A stretch of DNA of 64,000 nt from Physcia stellaris (GCA_018902385.1 JABSSW010000004.1:186001-250000); one strand, 5' to 3'; shown: positions 23,088-35,619, counted from the first letter of the stretch. Program-made: numbers and translations. Notes: a model not told the origin generated them from the letters alone.

Positions 23088-25393
23088 TTAAGACTCAGCT
23101 GGAGTAGCCGCCGCAGCACTCTGCTGAGATCCAGCATTCTCACCAGCCGCAGGCGCACCTCCACCCGCGAAATTCAAGGTCCCAAACACAGGCACCGGGT
23201 TTGGTTGCGTAGGCAATGCCCTCGCCTCCTCGGGCGTCGCCATCCTCGCTCCCTCCGGCACCTCAGGAATCGTACTGCTGACCATCGCTCTTTCAGGTAT
23301 CGGCCTGGGTGGACTTTTTGGCCCCTTATCGAGGACCTCGCTCTGCCGTCTCTGCAGCTCCGCTAGTTTCGCGGTCGGGTCCCATTCATTTTGGTTTTGG
23401 AGTACGCCTTCCGCCGCTGGGAGCTCGCCGGCGGAGTCTCGCTCTTCGCCCCAGAAGGAGGGGCGCCGGACTGGGGCGGGCGTCACAGGGAGGGAGGGAC
23501 GTTCGATTTCGGTGGGGAAGTCGGTGATTTTTATGGAGGCGCGGCGGTTGGTCTGGTGCTGTGAGGGTGGATTCTCGGAGGTTGGCGATGTAATTGACGG
23601 TTCGGTACTACCAGTATCAGTGGCGGTGGAAGATTCGGCGGGTTGGGAAGAATGATCGAAAAGGACTTGGACTTTGGCGCGACGGTTCTGCGGGAGGGAG
23701 GAGATGTAGCGGTCGATTTCGGGTATGTCGTCCCAGGCATTGGTGCGTGAGAAGGAGGTGAACGGTTCAGGGGAGGAGACTTTGACTGTTGGCGTTGAAG
23801 GAGAGGCTGTTTCGGTTGCGGTGTCCTCGTCTGTGGTTACGGAAGGGGTAGTCTCGGTTCGTGGTGCCGATCGTGTGGTAGTAATGTCTTCGGCAAAGAC
23901 TCGAGTGGGTTTTGATTGGTTCAACTCCCAAGGGAATATTGGTGATGGTCGATCATTTGCAGGTCGTTCTTTAGGTACTTCATAATACAAATTGCTCGGA
24001 GGTTCAGGGTATTTCACTGGTGCCTGGAAGAGATGTCGGTCTTCGGACATCTCATATGTCGTGTTGGGAAAGTTTGCTGCTTCTGGGCGAGATTGAGTAG
24101 GCGGAGCATTACTATTGACCAGTCAGCTAACGATCATGCAAAATCAATAGGGTCTCGTCTTACTGTATGGGATCCCAGTCAACGGAAAATCGACGTTGTT
24201 GAATGGTTGGGATGGGCTTGAATTCGCCTGACTGTATGTCTTCAGCTAATTCGGGTTTGTCGCTCAGCTGAGGCTCTGTGGTGCTCGTAGCGCCTCCGGG
24301 CTCATCTCTCCTTCCTACCGAAGGTCCTCCAGAGAAGAGATCAAACTCATCAACAGACTCTTCGCCCTTCATGTATCGCCGTACAGTGTTCAAACCTTGC
24401 ACAGTCCTCTTGGAATCATATGGCTTTGTCTATGTCCAGTATCAGTATGTGTCATTAATTTCGCTACACTGTGAGTTTAGCATACTGGTGTTCGGTAGTG
24501 CTTATCGTATACAGCCCACCATCTGCCCATCTGCTCCTCATAAACCCCAGTGGGGCCTACACGATTCCTGCCTATCTTCCATGGCTTGTTGTCGCCTATG
24601 AAGTGTATCATGCTGATCGTGCTTTGAAAATGCCTGTAAGCGGGTACGTATTGATAATTGCCGCTCGGCGTACAATTATAGGTGAAGCTCAGCCGATTCC
24701 AGTCCCTGAAGTGCATGTTCAAGAGCCCTTGATCTGCCCCGTCAAAGCTGATGCCCCTCTGTGCTAATGCCAGCAACGCATAGTAATCGCCCATATTCGG
24801 CGTCAGGGCAAGTAGGCCACTGTTGAAGCAGTCCGGCCATCCAATATCTGGAACGGCAGCAAAGGCACTTCTGCTATCGAAGAGCTCATCAGGAGCTCGG
24901 AGGGCTACAATATCTGCATCAATGTATACTATTCTCTCGAATTGCGTCTGCCGCCATAAAGCGATCTTGGTAAAGGTTGAAGCGAGGTCAGGGCGATTCA
25001 TGAGGTAGAGGTTGGCGGGAGACTTGTTGACTATACGGTCAACGGGGATGACTTGGTCATAAATATTCTTCACCAAAAGTCAATTGACGAGTCACCAGTC
25101 TTGATTGTTTCCGCGTACCTTAAGCTCGTCGATCGTGGAAGCTTGCAGATTGTCGAGGGTGACGAGGACAGCAAGTTCTTTCTGAGTTCCACAGTCTCGT
25201 AGGGAGCGACCCAAGACCATGGCACCTGCATTGATGTTAGCCTAAGCCATTATATGCCAAGGACATGCCACGGTCACCAGGTAAATAATCATCGCTCATC
25301 AACAGCTGTTGTTGCTTTCGTTAATATTCAACAACTGAAGAGGATCCTGTATTGACTGACCGTGCAGTACGCCTCACGTCTCTTGCCAGCCAT
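23088..25393 (-). CDS. Glycogenin, self-glucosylating starter of glycogen synthesis
   Basis: Six minus-strand exons (25361-25393, 25278-25305, 25119-25225, 24486-25067, 24164-24429, 23088-24111) give about 679 residues. The GT8 glycosyltransferase domain occupies about residues 1-270: YCT-LLMSDDYLPGAMVLGRSL at the UDP-glucose site, the metal-binding DxD in YIDADIVAL, FNSGLLALTP, GADQGLLNMHF and IHFIGDNKPW. The remaining 400 residues are Pro/Ser/Thr-rich and low-complexity, normal for fungal glycogenins, with a short conserved-looking EWDPTAKLAELQRRQ. Glycogenin glucosylates its own tyrosine and hands the primer to glycogen synthase. The two smallest exons (33 and 28 bp) are supported by exact recovery of the conserved start. 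Confidence 0.92.
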
Positions 25394-26200
25394 CATGAGT
25401 GATGAAGAAAGCCAAACACACAATCCGAAAGGCCGAAAAGGTCGGGAAGTGAGGTCGTTGAGCTGGTTCAACTTCCCCGCCGCTCGGCGCTATAAATTTG
25501 CGGCAATCTCTCCGCTCTTGCTGTCACATGCTATAGGCCATTCGATAATATAGAGATCAACTCGGAATAACGTATTGCTTCCTCATTGCTGAGTGTCGAT
25601 TCAAGGTGTTAGACTTGGTGTTCCATGGACCATGACAGACAAGCATTGAAGCATTCCGAGCTCTCAAGCTACCCCACCAAATGCCCCACCTGCACTTTAC
25701 GAGCACAGCGAGGGTCCTGACCTTCGGCTATGCAGCTTCGGCTCCCCGCAGGTCTCCTTTTAACCCGACAGCTTAGGGTTGAAGTTACTACCTAAGTACA
25801 GTACGAGGTACTGTACACAGCTCTCTCGGAAGAGTTAATACTTACATGTACCTGTTTACGTCAGTTCCTATGCTGAATTGGCATATCATTGGATAGCGTT
25901 TCGAACGAGAAGGCACCGTGTATAGGGATTCTACCTCATACAATCCACTGACGCGTTGTAAGAGTAGAATAAGTATTCCCTTCTATTGTCACAGCTAGTG
26001 TACAATGGTCCCGATTTATATGAGCGGTGATGCAATATCGCTAGAAGTAGTAAAGCCCACCCAATGCAGAAAGATATATGTTTGTAAAAGCAAGCAGTAA
26101 TATGTACTCAAAATAATAAGAACGCTCCAACAGCCAGATGAAAAAACTCCATGCAAATGCTCTGTACACAAAGTAGGAATCAAACCTGATGCACGTCTTA
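25394..26200. other. Intergenic, glycogenin promoter and Clu1 3' region
   Basis: 807 bp with no recognisable gene. It contains a perfect hairpin at 25796-25816. The part next to 25393 should be the glycogenin promoter; the part next to 26201 is the likely Clu1 3' UTR. Confidence 0.55.
25796..25816. other. Perfect short inverted repeat (hairpin)
   Basis: Nine-base arms GTACAGTAC and GTACTGTAC flank a 3-base spacer GAG. There is no T-run typical of a terminator; function unknown. Confidence 0.8.
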
Positions 26201-29200
26201 TTACAATGTTCCCGCTACCTTGCTACCCCCTCGTCGCTTCGGGTTGCTGCGAGCACTTCGCTTCTTCCTCGGGCTGGACTTCGATGTGTCCCCGCCCCCT
26301 TCAATAAACCGTATGAGTTCGTCGATACTCCGGGAATCAAAGCCTCGCGAGCTGTTACTCGCGCTACTGGTCATCTCACTGGAGGACTGTCCAACCTGTG
26401 GTTGTGGCCGAGTGCCCAGCGTCACCCGTGGCTTCATAAGAACTCGCCGGATACGTCCGGATTGAAGGTCCTTGGCCTGCTTCGCAATCGACACGGCGCT
26501 TTGGGTTAATTGCTCAAGCCAATGCTCGGATTCCTTGGTATTTCGATGTTCAGGTCCAAGATGGGCGAGGAAAACGGTGTAGGCCTCCCTCATGGCGGCA
26601 ACAGCAGCCTTTGAATCTCCATCTAGAGCAAGTGCCTGTGCCAGCTGGAACATAAGAGTCGCTGTGCTGACTGAGGACTTACCAGCAACCTTTTCGCTGA
26701 CCGAAATGGAAGCCTCGAACCATGTTCTCGACTCGTGGAATAGTTTGAGCTGCTGAAGCATGACGGCAGCATTGTTCATAGTGGTAATGGAGTCTGGATG
26801 GTCTGTACCGTAGATGATCTTCCATAGTTCAAGAGCGTGCCGCACACAAGATAGGGCGAGGCTTGTGTTGCCATTGCCATGCTCGAAGAGACCCAGGTTG
26901 AGATAGCTTAGGACTGTCTCGTCAGAATCAACACCGAGTGTTCTCTCGGATATAATTACGGCTTTGTGCGCAAGCTCAACAGCAGCGGCCTTTTCATCAA
27001 TTTGGTGATACAGCATTGCTAGTTGGTGATACACCCTAGCTACTTCTGGGTGCAAGATTCCGTACACCTGCTCATGCAAGGTCAGAGACTGTACAAGCAA
27101 CTCTTGTCCCATTTCTTTGTTGCCTTGCATCATGGATATGCGACCTGCTTCAAGAGCTTCCTCAGCTAGCACGCTCTTCGGGCAAGAATCTTTGATTACA
27201 GGAACCACATTGCAGATGTCGTCTGGTGCGAAAGTCAGTGCAGGGCCTGGCAAGCCTGAATCATTGGACAAGGCCGGTGACCCATGATCCGCAGTCTTCT
27301 TTTTCTTTTTCCCGTTCATGCCGTTCGTAAGATTGCCATTGGTGTGAACATTTGCCATCGACTTCACCGTGGTCCCGTTTGTTAAAGCCGGTTCGTTGGC
27401 TTCTTGCTCAGCATCGAATCGATAGTTCTTTGCCAACATCTGGAGCCCGACCTTGAGAGAAATGTCCCGCAACAGTTGTAAATGCTTGAGATCTGAGGGC
27501 CACTCCTCGCTGAGTGTGTACCGATATCGGATTCTCACATTCTTTTCGATCTCATTCATCAAGGTCTGGGGAGTTGTGTTGACGAAGGTATAGCTGCCTT
27601 CAGAGTAAAGAGAACGGAGATCCTCATCTATTTCAACTGAAGGCTTTGGGTTCAACCGGGTCCCTAAAAGGCAATTAAGTAGATGAGATATACATGTCGC
27701 TGCAAATATCGAAGGCACATTCTTCAGATGAGTATTAGCTATGTGCTTGAATGACCGAGCGATCATTTCTTGTGTCGCCAACGTTTTTAACGCCTGAAGC
27801 CGCAGGTCGTGCTCTCCGACGAGAGACGCTACTTTTCCGAGATACCTTATGTTGATGCCTCGCTTGTGCATCAGTCGACTCAGGGAAGTACCATCCATCG
27901 GAAAGCCGACCTCGCCTTCTCTTAAATCTTGTATCTATTGAACATTAGCTTAGCTGTAGTGATGCTTAACATCTTCATCGACGTACCAGCTCGAGTAGGA
28001 CTTTGCTGTGAAGATAGTCGCAGACGGCACGGACTTCGCGTTCATCATTGAGCCATTCTTCCTTTTCCTCGTCCGTCTGAGGTATCTGGCCGCAGTAGAC
28101 GTCTGGATTGAAATATATGTTAAAGGTAGATATATCCACACGCTCTTCGTTATTATCGGCTTCGCTTCTGGCAACACCCTTGGCTGGAGCTGAGTCTAAG
28201 CTTGCAGAGGGACCTTCGCTACATTCGCCATCAGTCGAATCCGTGTTGAATGGTATTGTAGGCTGCTGCTGAGGTGTGTTACGCCGCTTTTCGACCTCAG
28301 TCTTTACGAACTCACTCATCTTCATCCTCCAGTAAGACTCTATGAGTTCCGGCCTAAGAGTGGTCATACGATGAGGATAGTCGCGGTCTTCGGGCTTGGT
28401 TTGTCCATCGATGCAGTCAGTCCAGTATGCTTCGAGCCACGAAATGTCCAACGGTGTCAGTCGATATAAGTCGAGAATATATTTTCTACCATCAGTCCCG
28501 AGAAGACCCTTGGTCTCAACGCTGCCTTCGAGTACATGTTTCTTTCCTTCCTTGTCCCAAACGGGGTGTTTTTTGACCCTTAGAGCTTTCGAGATCTTCG
28601 AGAATGTTGAGACGAATACTTCGTTGTCTGCAACCACGTCTCGGCCTTCCACGCCGCCGTAGTCAACCTGATGCTCCTCTGGTTCACGCTGCTTGAAGAT
28701 CCCTGGGACGATGCTTTGTGCAACCAGTCGTCTACCGAGATAGTCAATGATGATAGTACCAGCAGTATAGACTCCCGCAATATCCAGTTGATTTACGGAT
28801 CTCACTCCGCAGACATCTTTTCCAACCGCAATCCTCGCAGCCTCATCTCCACCTTCCGAAGTGAAAGTTCCGACTCCGTCGGCGCCAAATGAGTAAAAAA
28901 TGTTATTGTACACAAAGATCTGCGCCTCTTTACTTTCAGTGGGATTAAGTGGAGCGATTTCGCCCCGAGCGACCATGATTGCCCCCCGAGCTGCGGCCTC
29001 GTTGAACTCGCAAAGGATCTTTGACATTAAGCGTTCGCGAAAAACGCGATCGTGAAGAGCCTCCCTTGGAAGCTCGCGGGTCGATTGTATTTCCTCGTTC
29101 CAATCGCGTAGCGTCTCAGTGTTCTCCACACCGGCTAGAAGGTATGTTTCTTGTACTCTGGTAATGTCGGGCTGGTGTGCAGTGAGTGAAGTAGCCGTGG

Positions 29201-30377
29201 GAAAGACTAGCCAAGGATTTGACGGTATGGCGTTTGTCAATTGAAAATTCGCCAGGGGATCTCGTTTACTATTGGACTCCATCAGCGACTCGAAGGAGCT
29301 GCGGAATGAAGGAGAGAGTTTGTTTATCAGGCTCATTAGCGAATGCGCTGCAGCATCTTTAGGATATGGCTTTGGAAACGGATCAAATTTGCTGTTTGAC
29401 GATTTGTTGACATAGAAGCCGGACACATGAGAGGTTATCTGGTACTGTTCGCCTTCATGAGTAGTTAATTGTAGGTATAAGAGATGGCCCCTTTGGCGAA
29501 GATTGTGAGGAGGAGGATTCCAGGCAGAGACGGAAAGGCCTTTGACTGTTTTGGGTGACAGCTCAGGAACAGGAGGCTCAAGAGTAGTGATGGAGGCAGG
29601 GCCATCGAATTCGTACTTTGCAAGAGAGTTCTTGGCTCCTGTTGGCTTCTGTGTGTTTCCGTTCTTCTCCTTCAGGACATTTGACGCATCTGGGTTGTTC
29701 CACGGGACTACCCGGTCGTGGAGAGACACGCCTGCTGAGACGCCGAGCAGGTTATCTACTCGGTCCCCAGCTACCCCAATGAGTTCACGTATCCGGACCA
29801 AGTGCATCCTTGCCTCCTTTTCTGTATAAGGATCTTCAATGAGCCTCAGCACGGCACCTGCTGCCAGCCCTTTGACCTCGGATAATTCGATGAAATCATT
29901 TATCCGTTCGCCATTTAACTCCAAATGAAAACAGGTATATTGGAAGGTCGTTGGTGTGTCCATTATAGATTGGCGTAGATCTTGTACTTGCTCTTGGGTT
30001 GATACCTTTGAGTATTAGCGAAACAATCACGGTAAATTTCTATTCGCGCTTCACCATGAGCGGTATCTTATCAGGCTCGTGTGGAAGCTTAACGGTGATT
30101 TCGAAAACGTCTTTCACTATTAGCCAAGTCCCAAATGTCATTGAAGCGGACATACCATCAATAGTCTCCGTCTCTTTCGTTTCTTGGGTCGAACCATTGG
30201 TGTCTCCATCCTGATGCAACTTCTTTGGGCCGTCTTCGCTGATTGATTCAATGGGTTCTGTTTCCCACATTCAGTAACAGTTGCAGGAAGGATTTGAATT
30301 CATGCGGTGCTCGAGAGGAGCATTGCAAAAGCTGACTGACCTGGAATGTTGTTTACGTCACTGTTCTGGTCTGACAT
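26201..30377 (-). CDS. CLU1: Clustered mitochondria protein Clu1/CluA (eIF3-associated)
   Basis: Five minus-strand exons (30341-30377, 30156-30257, 30055-30116, 27987-30005, 26201-27934) give about 1317 residues, the usual length. An N-terminal ubiquitin-like region (EDPYTEKEARMHLVRIRELI) is followed by the central CLU domain (about residues 370-620), an eIF3-like segment around MHKRGINIRYLGKVASL and a TPR block (LHEQVYGILHPEVARVYHQL, LNLGLFEHGNGNTSLALSC). The end RSNPKRRGGSKVAGTL matches the basic tail of the family. Clu proteins bind mRNAs for mitochondrial proteins and keep mitochondria dispersed. The frame across exons 2-4 is fixed by VKDVFEITVKLPHEP and VSTQEQVQDLRQSI. Divergent from HUT1. 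Confidence 0.95.
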
Positions 30378-30798
30378 TATCAAGATGTACGGTAGCGGGA
30401 ATTATTATACAGCTTTAGAAGCAATGATATTGAAGGAAGGTGGACGAAATGACCGGCTAGGTAGGCAACGCAGATACTGAAGAACTCCGAGGGATATCAA
30501 TACAGAAACAAGAAAGGAGGAAATGCAGGAAATGAAGCTCTCAAAAATCTCTCAAACGCCCAAAATCCATGAAGGTTTTAAGGTTCGGGCGGATACGGAG
30601 CTAGCAGGAGCTTGATCCCTGTCTCGGCTATTCCGCGATGAGCTTCAGATTTCGGGATAACTTATGGACACATTGCATTTTTCTACACGCGACCTTTTGT
30701 TTCCTTATGTGCGGGTGGCGCTCCATCGTATCCATGGTTCTCTCATAGATTTCCTATCTTACCCTACCTTGTCTTTCATTCAACGCAATCTCTCCCCA
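30378..30798. other. Divergent promoter region, Clu1 / HUT1
   Basis: 421 bp between two outward-facing starts. An in-frame ATG at 30664 would lengthen HUT1 by 45 residues with no membrane or conserved feature, so it is taken as 5' UTR. Confidence 0.55.
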
Positions 30799-32074
30799 AT
30801 GGCGCGGCGGAAACAAGCAACCCCTCTGCAAAGAGAGCCCTCGGATTTCCACAGAGGTCCACCGGAGTCTCCAAATCAGGGATGGAAACACAGCAATGGC
30901 AACGGCCAAGCTGTTAAACCTCCGATGGCCAAACGGAAACCCGAAGTAGAGAGCCTGCCCCCATCCATTACCGAGCAGGCAGGACCAATTCAGCTTCTCA
31001 TCTGCGTTGGCGGTATTTACGCTTCATTGTGAGTCAAGCTCCCTGATCATTCAAGTCGATCTATCGTCTGATTCATTTGATAGTCTCTCTTGGGCTGTTC
31101 TACAAGAACGCATAACTACGACTCCTTACGGACCGCCTTCCTCACCTTCACGCTTCACATATTCCATCTTTCTAAATACCATCCAGTCGACTTTCGCAGC
31201 GCTGTCTGGTTATCTCTACCTTCTGATATCGAATCGCGACTCTAGAGCTATACCTGCTGTCTTCCCGTCGAAGTCTATCCTGTTTCCACTTATCCTAGTC
31301 GCCATAACGTCGTCGCTTGCCTCACCATTCGGTTATGCCTCCCTCGCTCATATCGATTACATAACATTCATCCTCGCCAAATCATGCAAGCTTCTTCCTG
31401 TGATGTTTTTACATCTTACCATATTTCGCAAACGTTTCCCCCTGTACAAATACCTCGTTGTTGCCCTTGTGACCGCTGGAGTTGCGGTCTTTACCCTGCA
31501 CAGTTCCTCATCAAAGAAGAAAACCTCCTCAGCGACCATCAAGACAAACTCCGCATGGGGTCTGCTACTCTTGTCGATCAATCTCCTTTTTGACGGTCTC
31601 ACGAATAGCACCCAAGACCACATCTTCTCTACATTTCGCCCTTACTCTGGTCCTCAGATGATGGTAGCGCAAAACCTACTCTCAACTCTTCTTACAGTCG
31701 GCTACCTCTTCATATCTCCCTACCTACCACCCGCCCTCTCACCCTCATCGGACGAGCTCTTCTCTGCGATCTCCTTTATCCGCGCTCATCCCTCGGTTGG
31801 AACCGATATCCTCGGCTTTTGTCTTTGTGGAGCAGTTGGCCAAATCTTCATCTATTACACGCTGAGCCAATTCTCAAGCTTACTCCTTGTCACGGTGACA
31901 GTTACGAGGAAGATGCTGACGATGATGCTCAGCGTGTTGTGGTTCGGACACAGGCTGAGTGGGATGCAGTGGGTGGGCGTGGGGTTGGTATTTGGGGGTG
32001 TGGGGGCTGAAGGGTGGATAGCGAGAAGAGAAAAAGCTGCGAAGGAAAGAGCAAAGAGGGAAAAGGCCCAATGA
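30799..32074 (+). CDS. HUT1: HUT1-type UDP-galactose / nucleotide-sugar transporter of the ER
   Basis: Two exons (30799-31028, 31084-32074) give about 406 residues. After a polar N-terminus the protein is a polytopic membrane protein of the UAA/SLC35B family: ICVGGIYASFLSWAVLQERI, SLASPFGYASLAHIDYITF, KSCKLLPVMFLHL, NLLFDGLTNSTQD and a last helix VGLVFGGVGAEGW, about eight to ten helices. The C-terminus is short and lysine-rich, which may help ER retrieval. HUT1 relatives carry UDP-sugars into the ER lumen for glycosylation and protein-folding needs. Splicing joins TT to T, giving the conserved YASFLSW. Confidence 0.93.
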
Positions 32075-32366
32075 AGTCATCATGATGTCTTGTGCGAAAT
32101 GTGAAACAGCCCTCGTTGGATGAAGATAGAGGTGCATTATAGAAGGTTTGCATGGCGGCGGATCTGGCATCAAGTGCATAGGTACAAATAGACGATAAAT
32201 CAAAAGTCTGTCGGTTCGGAAAAAGTCGCGTAAGTATTGCTTTCCTGTAGCTCAGCTGCGTTGAATATATCTCTCCTTTGATTTCAAACCTCCGGTATGA
32301 GTCTCTTTACGAAGCACGTATCCACCAATGCCGACATTTGATGGCTTTCCTCGACATGCGCACTTA

Positions 32367-32595
32367 TCTCATGGTCTGGTAGCAAGTGGTGCTAACATTT
32401 TGGATATACCGAGAGATCTACGATTACCCGACTTAGGATGAAATCAACAGTTGATGCTTCTTCCATCTCGTTTTCGTGTCAACTTCATATCTCTTCATAT
32501 GCCTTCTGCCAAACACGGGTACGCTTCTTGTCATATTGGATGTATTGGTGGCGGCGATGCTTGGGGGAGGGATAGCACCACACCAGACCATGGGA
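32367..32595. mobile_element. MITE copy 1, TA-flanked inverted-repeat element
   Basis: 229 bp with terminal inverted repeats TCTCATGGTCTGGT and ACCAGACCATGGGA (one mismatch), bounded by TA on both sides (32365-32366 and 32596-32597). Inside the ends it continues with GGTGCTA matched by TAGCACC. It is similar across its length to the copy at 35040-35235, in the same orientation. No open frame. TA target and short inverted ends suggest a non-autonomous Tc1/mariner-type element. Confidence 0.85.
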
Positions 32596-32597
32596 TA

Positions 32598-33093
32598 CTC
32601 CTCAGCTGCTATCGACTTAACGTCCTAGGGAGCCATTCATCATCAATCTTTTGACTTGCTTTTCAAGCACGGCAGTCCTGCATCGAAGTCCAGTAACTTA
32701 ACAGTCGACCCGACAACGGTGTGCGCTTGGCCGGCACTTCGGACGCGGACCAGGACGTCAAGACTCATCAGGAAGCAAGCATGAGCCCGACTGCGGACGC
32801 TCAAAAAGCCAGGAACATGGTCTGGTGACATGGAACCCCTCGAGCGATTAGGTACACTGTCCCAGGGCATTCCCTATCCGAAGTTGATTACCGGTCTCGC
32901 AAATGGTTGTGTAACAAGACCTGCAATGGACAAGGTGAGCTTCCTGAATACCTATTTGGAAATTGCGAGCGATTAAAGGTTTAAACGGGCAATTGAGCCA
33001 GTGAATGTATGAAGTGGCTGTGAAGTATTACACCGCAGCCTTCTTACTTTTCTTTTTCTCACTTCTTACAAAGCCGGGCATTGTAAAGCAACA
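32598..33093. other. Intergenic, upstream of the GH20 gene
   Basis: About 500 bp. It contains a hydrophobic open stretch (33005 onward, TAAFLLFFFSLLT) in a different frame from the GH20 start, looking like a signal peptide. An 11-bp match to the MITE end (CATGGTCTGGT, 32817-32827) has no partner. Confidence 0.5.
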
Positions 33094-34844
33094 ATGTCAA
33101 TCTGGCCACTCCCGTGGGAGTTCCGTAAAGGTTCAAAGCCATTGTGGTTCCCCAAGTCCAAAGACGTTCCCCCGTTGATATACACGCCAATCATCGCAAG
33201 AGACAAAATCCCCTGGCTTGAAAACCTGCTTGACGAGGTGAAGTACGACAAGCGAGGAGGCGCCCGAAATGAATGGAGGATGCTAATTCAGTCAGACCTT
33301 GCAGCTCGGATGCTATTAACGAGAGGGTTACCGTCGACCCGGAAGAGTTCATAAAGTGTGCGTATGAGCGGTTCGTGTGCGCCATAACAGTGCAGAACTT
33401 TGTACCTCGTAAATTTCATCCTCGGGGCGAATTTTCAGAACCAAAAGCCGGCAACAAACCCTACGTCAAGAAGGTCGTCGTCGAGGAATACCGGTCCAGC
33501 GAGTTCGGACAGTACAGCGAAGCGTATACTCTCGAAGTATCCGAAGACGGTGATATTTTAGTCAGAACGATTTCTTACCGTGGTTGCCTACTAGCATTGC
33601 GGTCTCTGGAACAATTGTTCTATGCGCACACAGTATCAGTGGATCCCTACACCCCATGTGCACCGATTACCATCCGTGACTGTCCTGTCTTTGGCCACCG
33701 AGGTCTGCTGCTGGACATTTCCAGAAACCAGATTCTTCCTAACGACGTCCTGAACACGATTGAGGCATTAAGTCTCAACAAATTCAATCGACTGCATCTT
33801 CATGCTACTGACTCTCAGTCATGGCCTCTAGAGATTCCAGCTTTGCCGGAATTAGCTCGCAAGGGGGCCTACGACGAACGCCAGATATGGCATACCTCTG
33901 ACCTTCTGGATATACAAAATTATGGGCTTCTACGAGGAATAGAGGTATACATTGAAGTCGACTTACCTAGCCACGCCGCCGCAATAGGTCATGCGTACCC
34001 AGAGCTCATCACCGGTCACAATGCTCAGCCATGGCACAAGTATGCTCTCGAACCGCCGGCAGGACAGCTGAAGTTGAATTCCCCAGAGGTTTCGACATTC
34101 CTAGCTACACTCCTGAACGACCTGCTGCCGCGAACCTCGATATTTTCTTCGCATTTTCACTTCGGCGGCGATGAGTTGAATCGAGAAATATATAATTTGG
34201 ACCCGACGGTAAAGTCGTCCTCGCCAGACGTACTTCGCCCGCTGCTCCAAAAATTCTTTGATCACGTCCTTTCCGTGGCAAAGCCATATAGCCAGACGCC
34301 GGTGCTATACGAGGACGTTCTCCTTGAATGGGGACTCGACTTCCCCAAATCGGCCATATTCCAGAGCTGGAGATCCCATGAGTCCTTCACAGCCATTCTT
34401 AAAAAGGGCCACAAGGCGCTCTTTGGCCCGGCCTCACATTGGTACCTCGACCAAGGCTACGGGAGCTGGTTGGATCCCGATCCCGAGAACCCTGATACCG
34501 TTGTCAAACCCCCATTCCTGGACTGGGCATCGCCCTACAAGAATTGGCGCCAGATATACTCCTATGATCCCTTCGCCGACGTTTCGGAAGAGCAGAAGCA
34601 CCTCATAGCTGGCGGTGAAGCGTGTCTTTGGGGTGAGCTGACAGATGGTGTTAATCTGGAACAGAAACTGTGGCCCCGGACTGCTGCGGCTGGCGAGATA
34701 CTTTGGAAGGGACCGATGAAGCTGGAGGAGAGCACAACGAGAAGGTTGGCTGAGATGAGGGAGAGGCTGGTGGCCAAGGGTTTGAGGGCGGAAATGGTAC
34801 AGATGGAGTGGTCTTTGAGGAATGAAGGGTGCTCGAGAATGTAG
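33094..34844 (+). CDS. GH20 beta-N-acetylhexosaminidase
   Basis: Two exons (33094-33242, 33296-34844) give about 565 residues. The zincin-like N-terminal domain is followed by a GH20 barrel: FGHRGLLLDISRNQ, LHLHATDSQSWPLEIPALPE, the catalytic Asp-Glu pair in HFHFGGDELN, LFGPASHWYLD and GGEACLWGE. The enzyme removes terminal N-acetylglucosamine (or GalNAc) from chitin oligomers and glycans by substrate-assisted catalysis. From the chosen start there is no signal peptide, although most relatives are secreted. A hydrophobic leader-like stretch exists just upstream in another frame, so the true N-terminus may be hidden by a one-base gap. The donor GTACGA with acceptor GTCAG was chosen because it is the only join keeping the frame. 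MITE copies lie on both sides. Confidence 0.88.
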
Positions 34845-35039
34845 AGTTATTCGGGACAAACTGTACCATCACAGAAAGCATTGGCTCAAAGCAGTCCGAA
34901 AACACAGAATCTCGACTTTGGAGAAATGCGTGAGCGGGTGCTGTAGCTGAAAATACTTATCCCTCCTGTCGGCCAAGCCTGGAAATCCGTCAGGAAGGAC
35001 CATCAAGACCAAGACTGGCTTGGCATAGCAAAACTCGTA

Positions 35040-35235
35040 TCCCATGGTCTGGTAGTAAGTGGTGCTAATTCTTAGGACATACCGACAGACCTGCGAGTAC
35101 CCGACTAGAGACGATAACAGAAAACGATTGTCATCTTCATGTGCTTTGTGCCAAATACCGTTACGCGTTTTGTCATCATGAATGTCCTAGTGGCGATACC
35201 TCAGAGGCAAGATAGCACTACACCAGACCATGGGA
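35040..35235. mobile_element. MITE copy 2, TA-flanked inverted-repeat element
   Basis: 196 bp with perfect 14-bp terminal inverted repeats TCCCATGGTCTGGT / ACCAGACCATGGGA, flanked by TA (35038-35039 and 35236-35237). Related to copy 1 throughout (shared GGTGCTAA, CATACCGA, TACCCGACT) with length differences in the middle. No coding capacity. Confidence 0.88.
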
Positions 35236-35237
35236 TA

Positions 35238-35619
35238 GCTATTTTCAGACGCTGCCAATAAAGACCAGATCTCTGGTAGATTCATCAGAATCTGCAGGCA
35301 CAGCAATCGTGCTTGCACTCCTGAAGACCAAACGCGAGCACCCAAGGTATACCATGCTCACCTGCCTCTATCAAACCCAAGCAGCCGAATAATGAGAAGA
35401 GATAATGACCCAACTTGAGAAGACCAGTGATTCCAGACTCCGTTTAACACCAGACAAAAGCATCGACTGCCTGAAGAAGCAAAGCCCCATCATCGCGCAA
35501 ACCTCCAGTGGCACTTATATCAATCCCGGGTGAGTTTCCGGACAGTACACGTACTCGTACATGATATTAGCAACATTGAGATGGGACGAGGAGGATGCAG
35601 TGCAAGGGGTGTCACTTGT
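35238..35619. other. Intergenic, no gene seen
   Basis: About 380 bp between the second MITE and the end of the leftward dehydrogenase gene. Likely contains its 3' UTR. Confidence 0.5.

Noticed and set aside
32817-32827. 11-bp exact match to the MITE end (CATGGTCTGGT)
   Set aside because: No inverted partner or TA flank within 300 bp; could be a remnant but cannot be supported.
35368-35619. Possible extra exon after the dehydrogenase
   Set aside because: The C-terminal VIGVDGGLWVQ and stop at 35620 complete a normal-length SDR.
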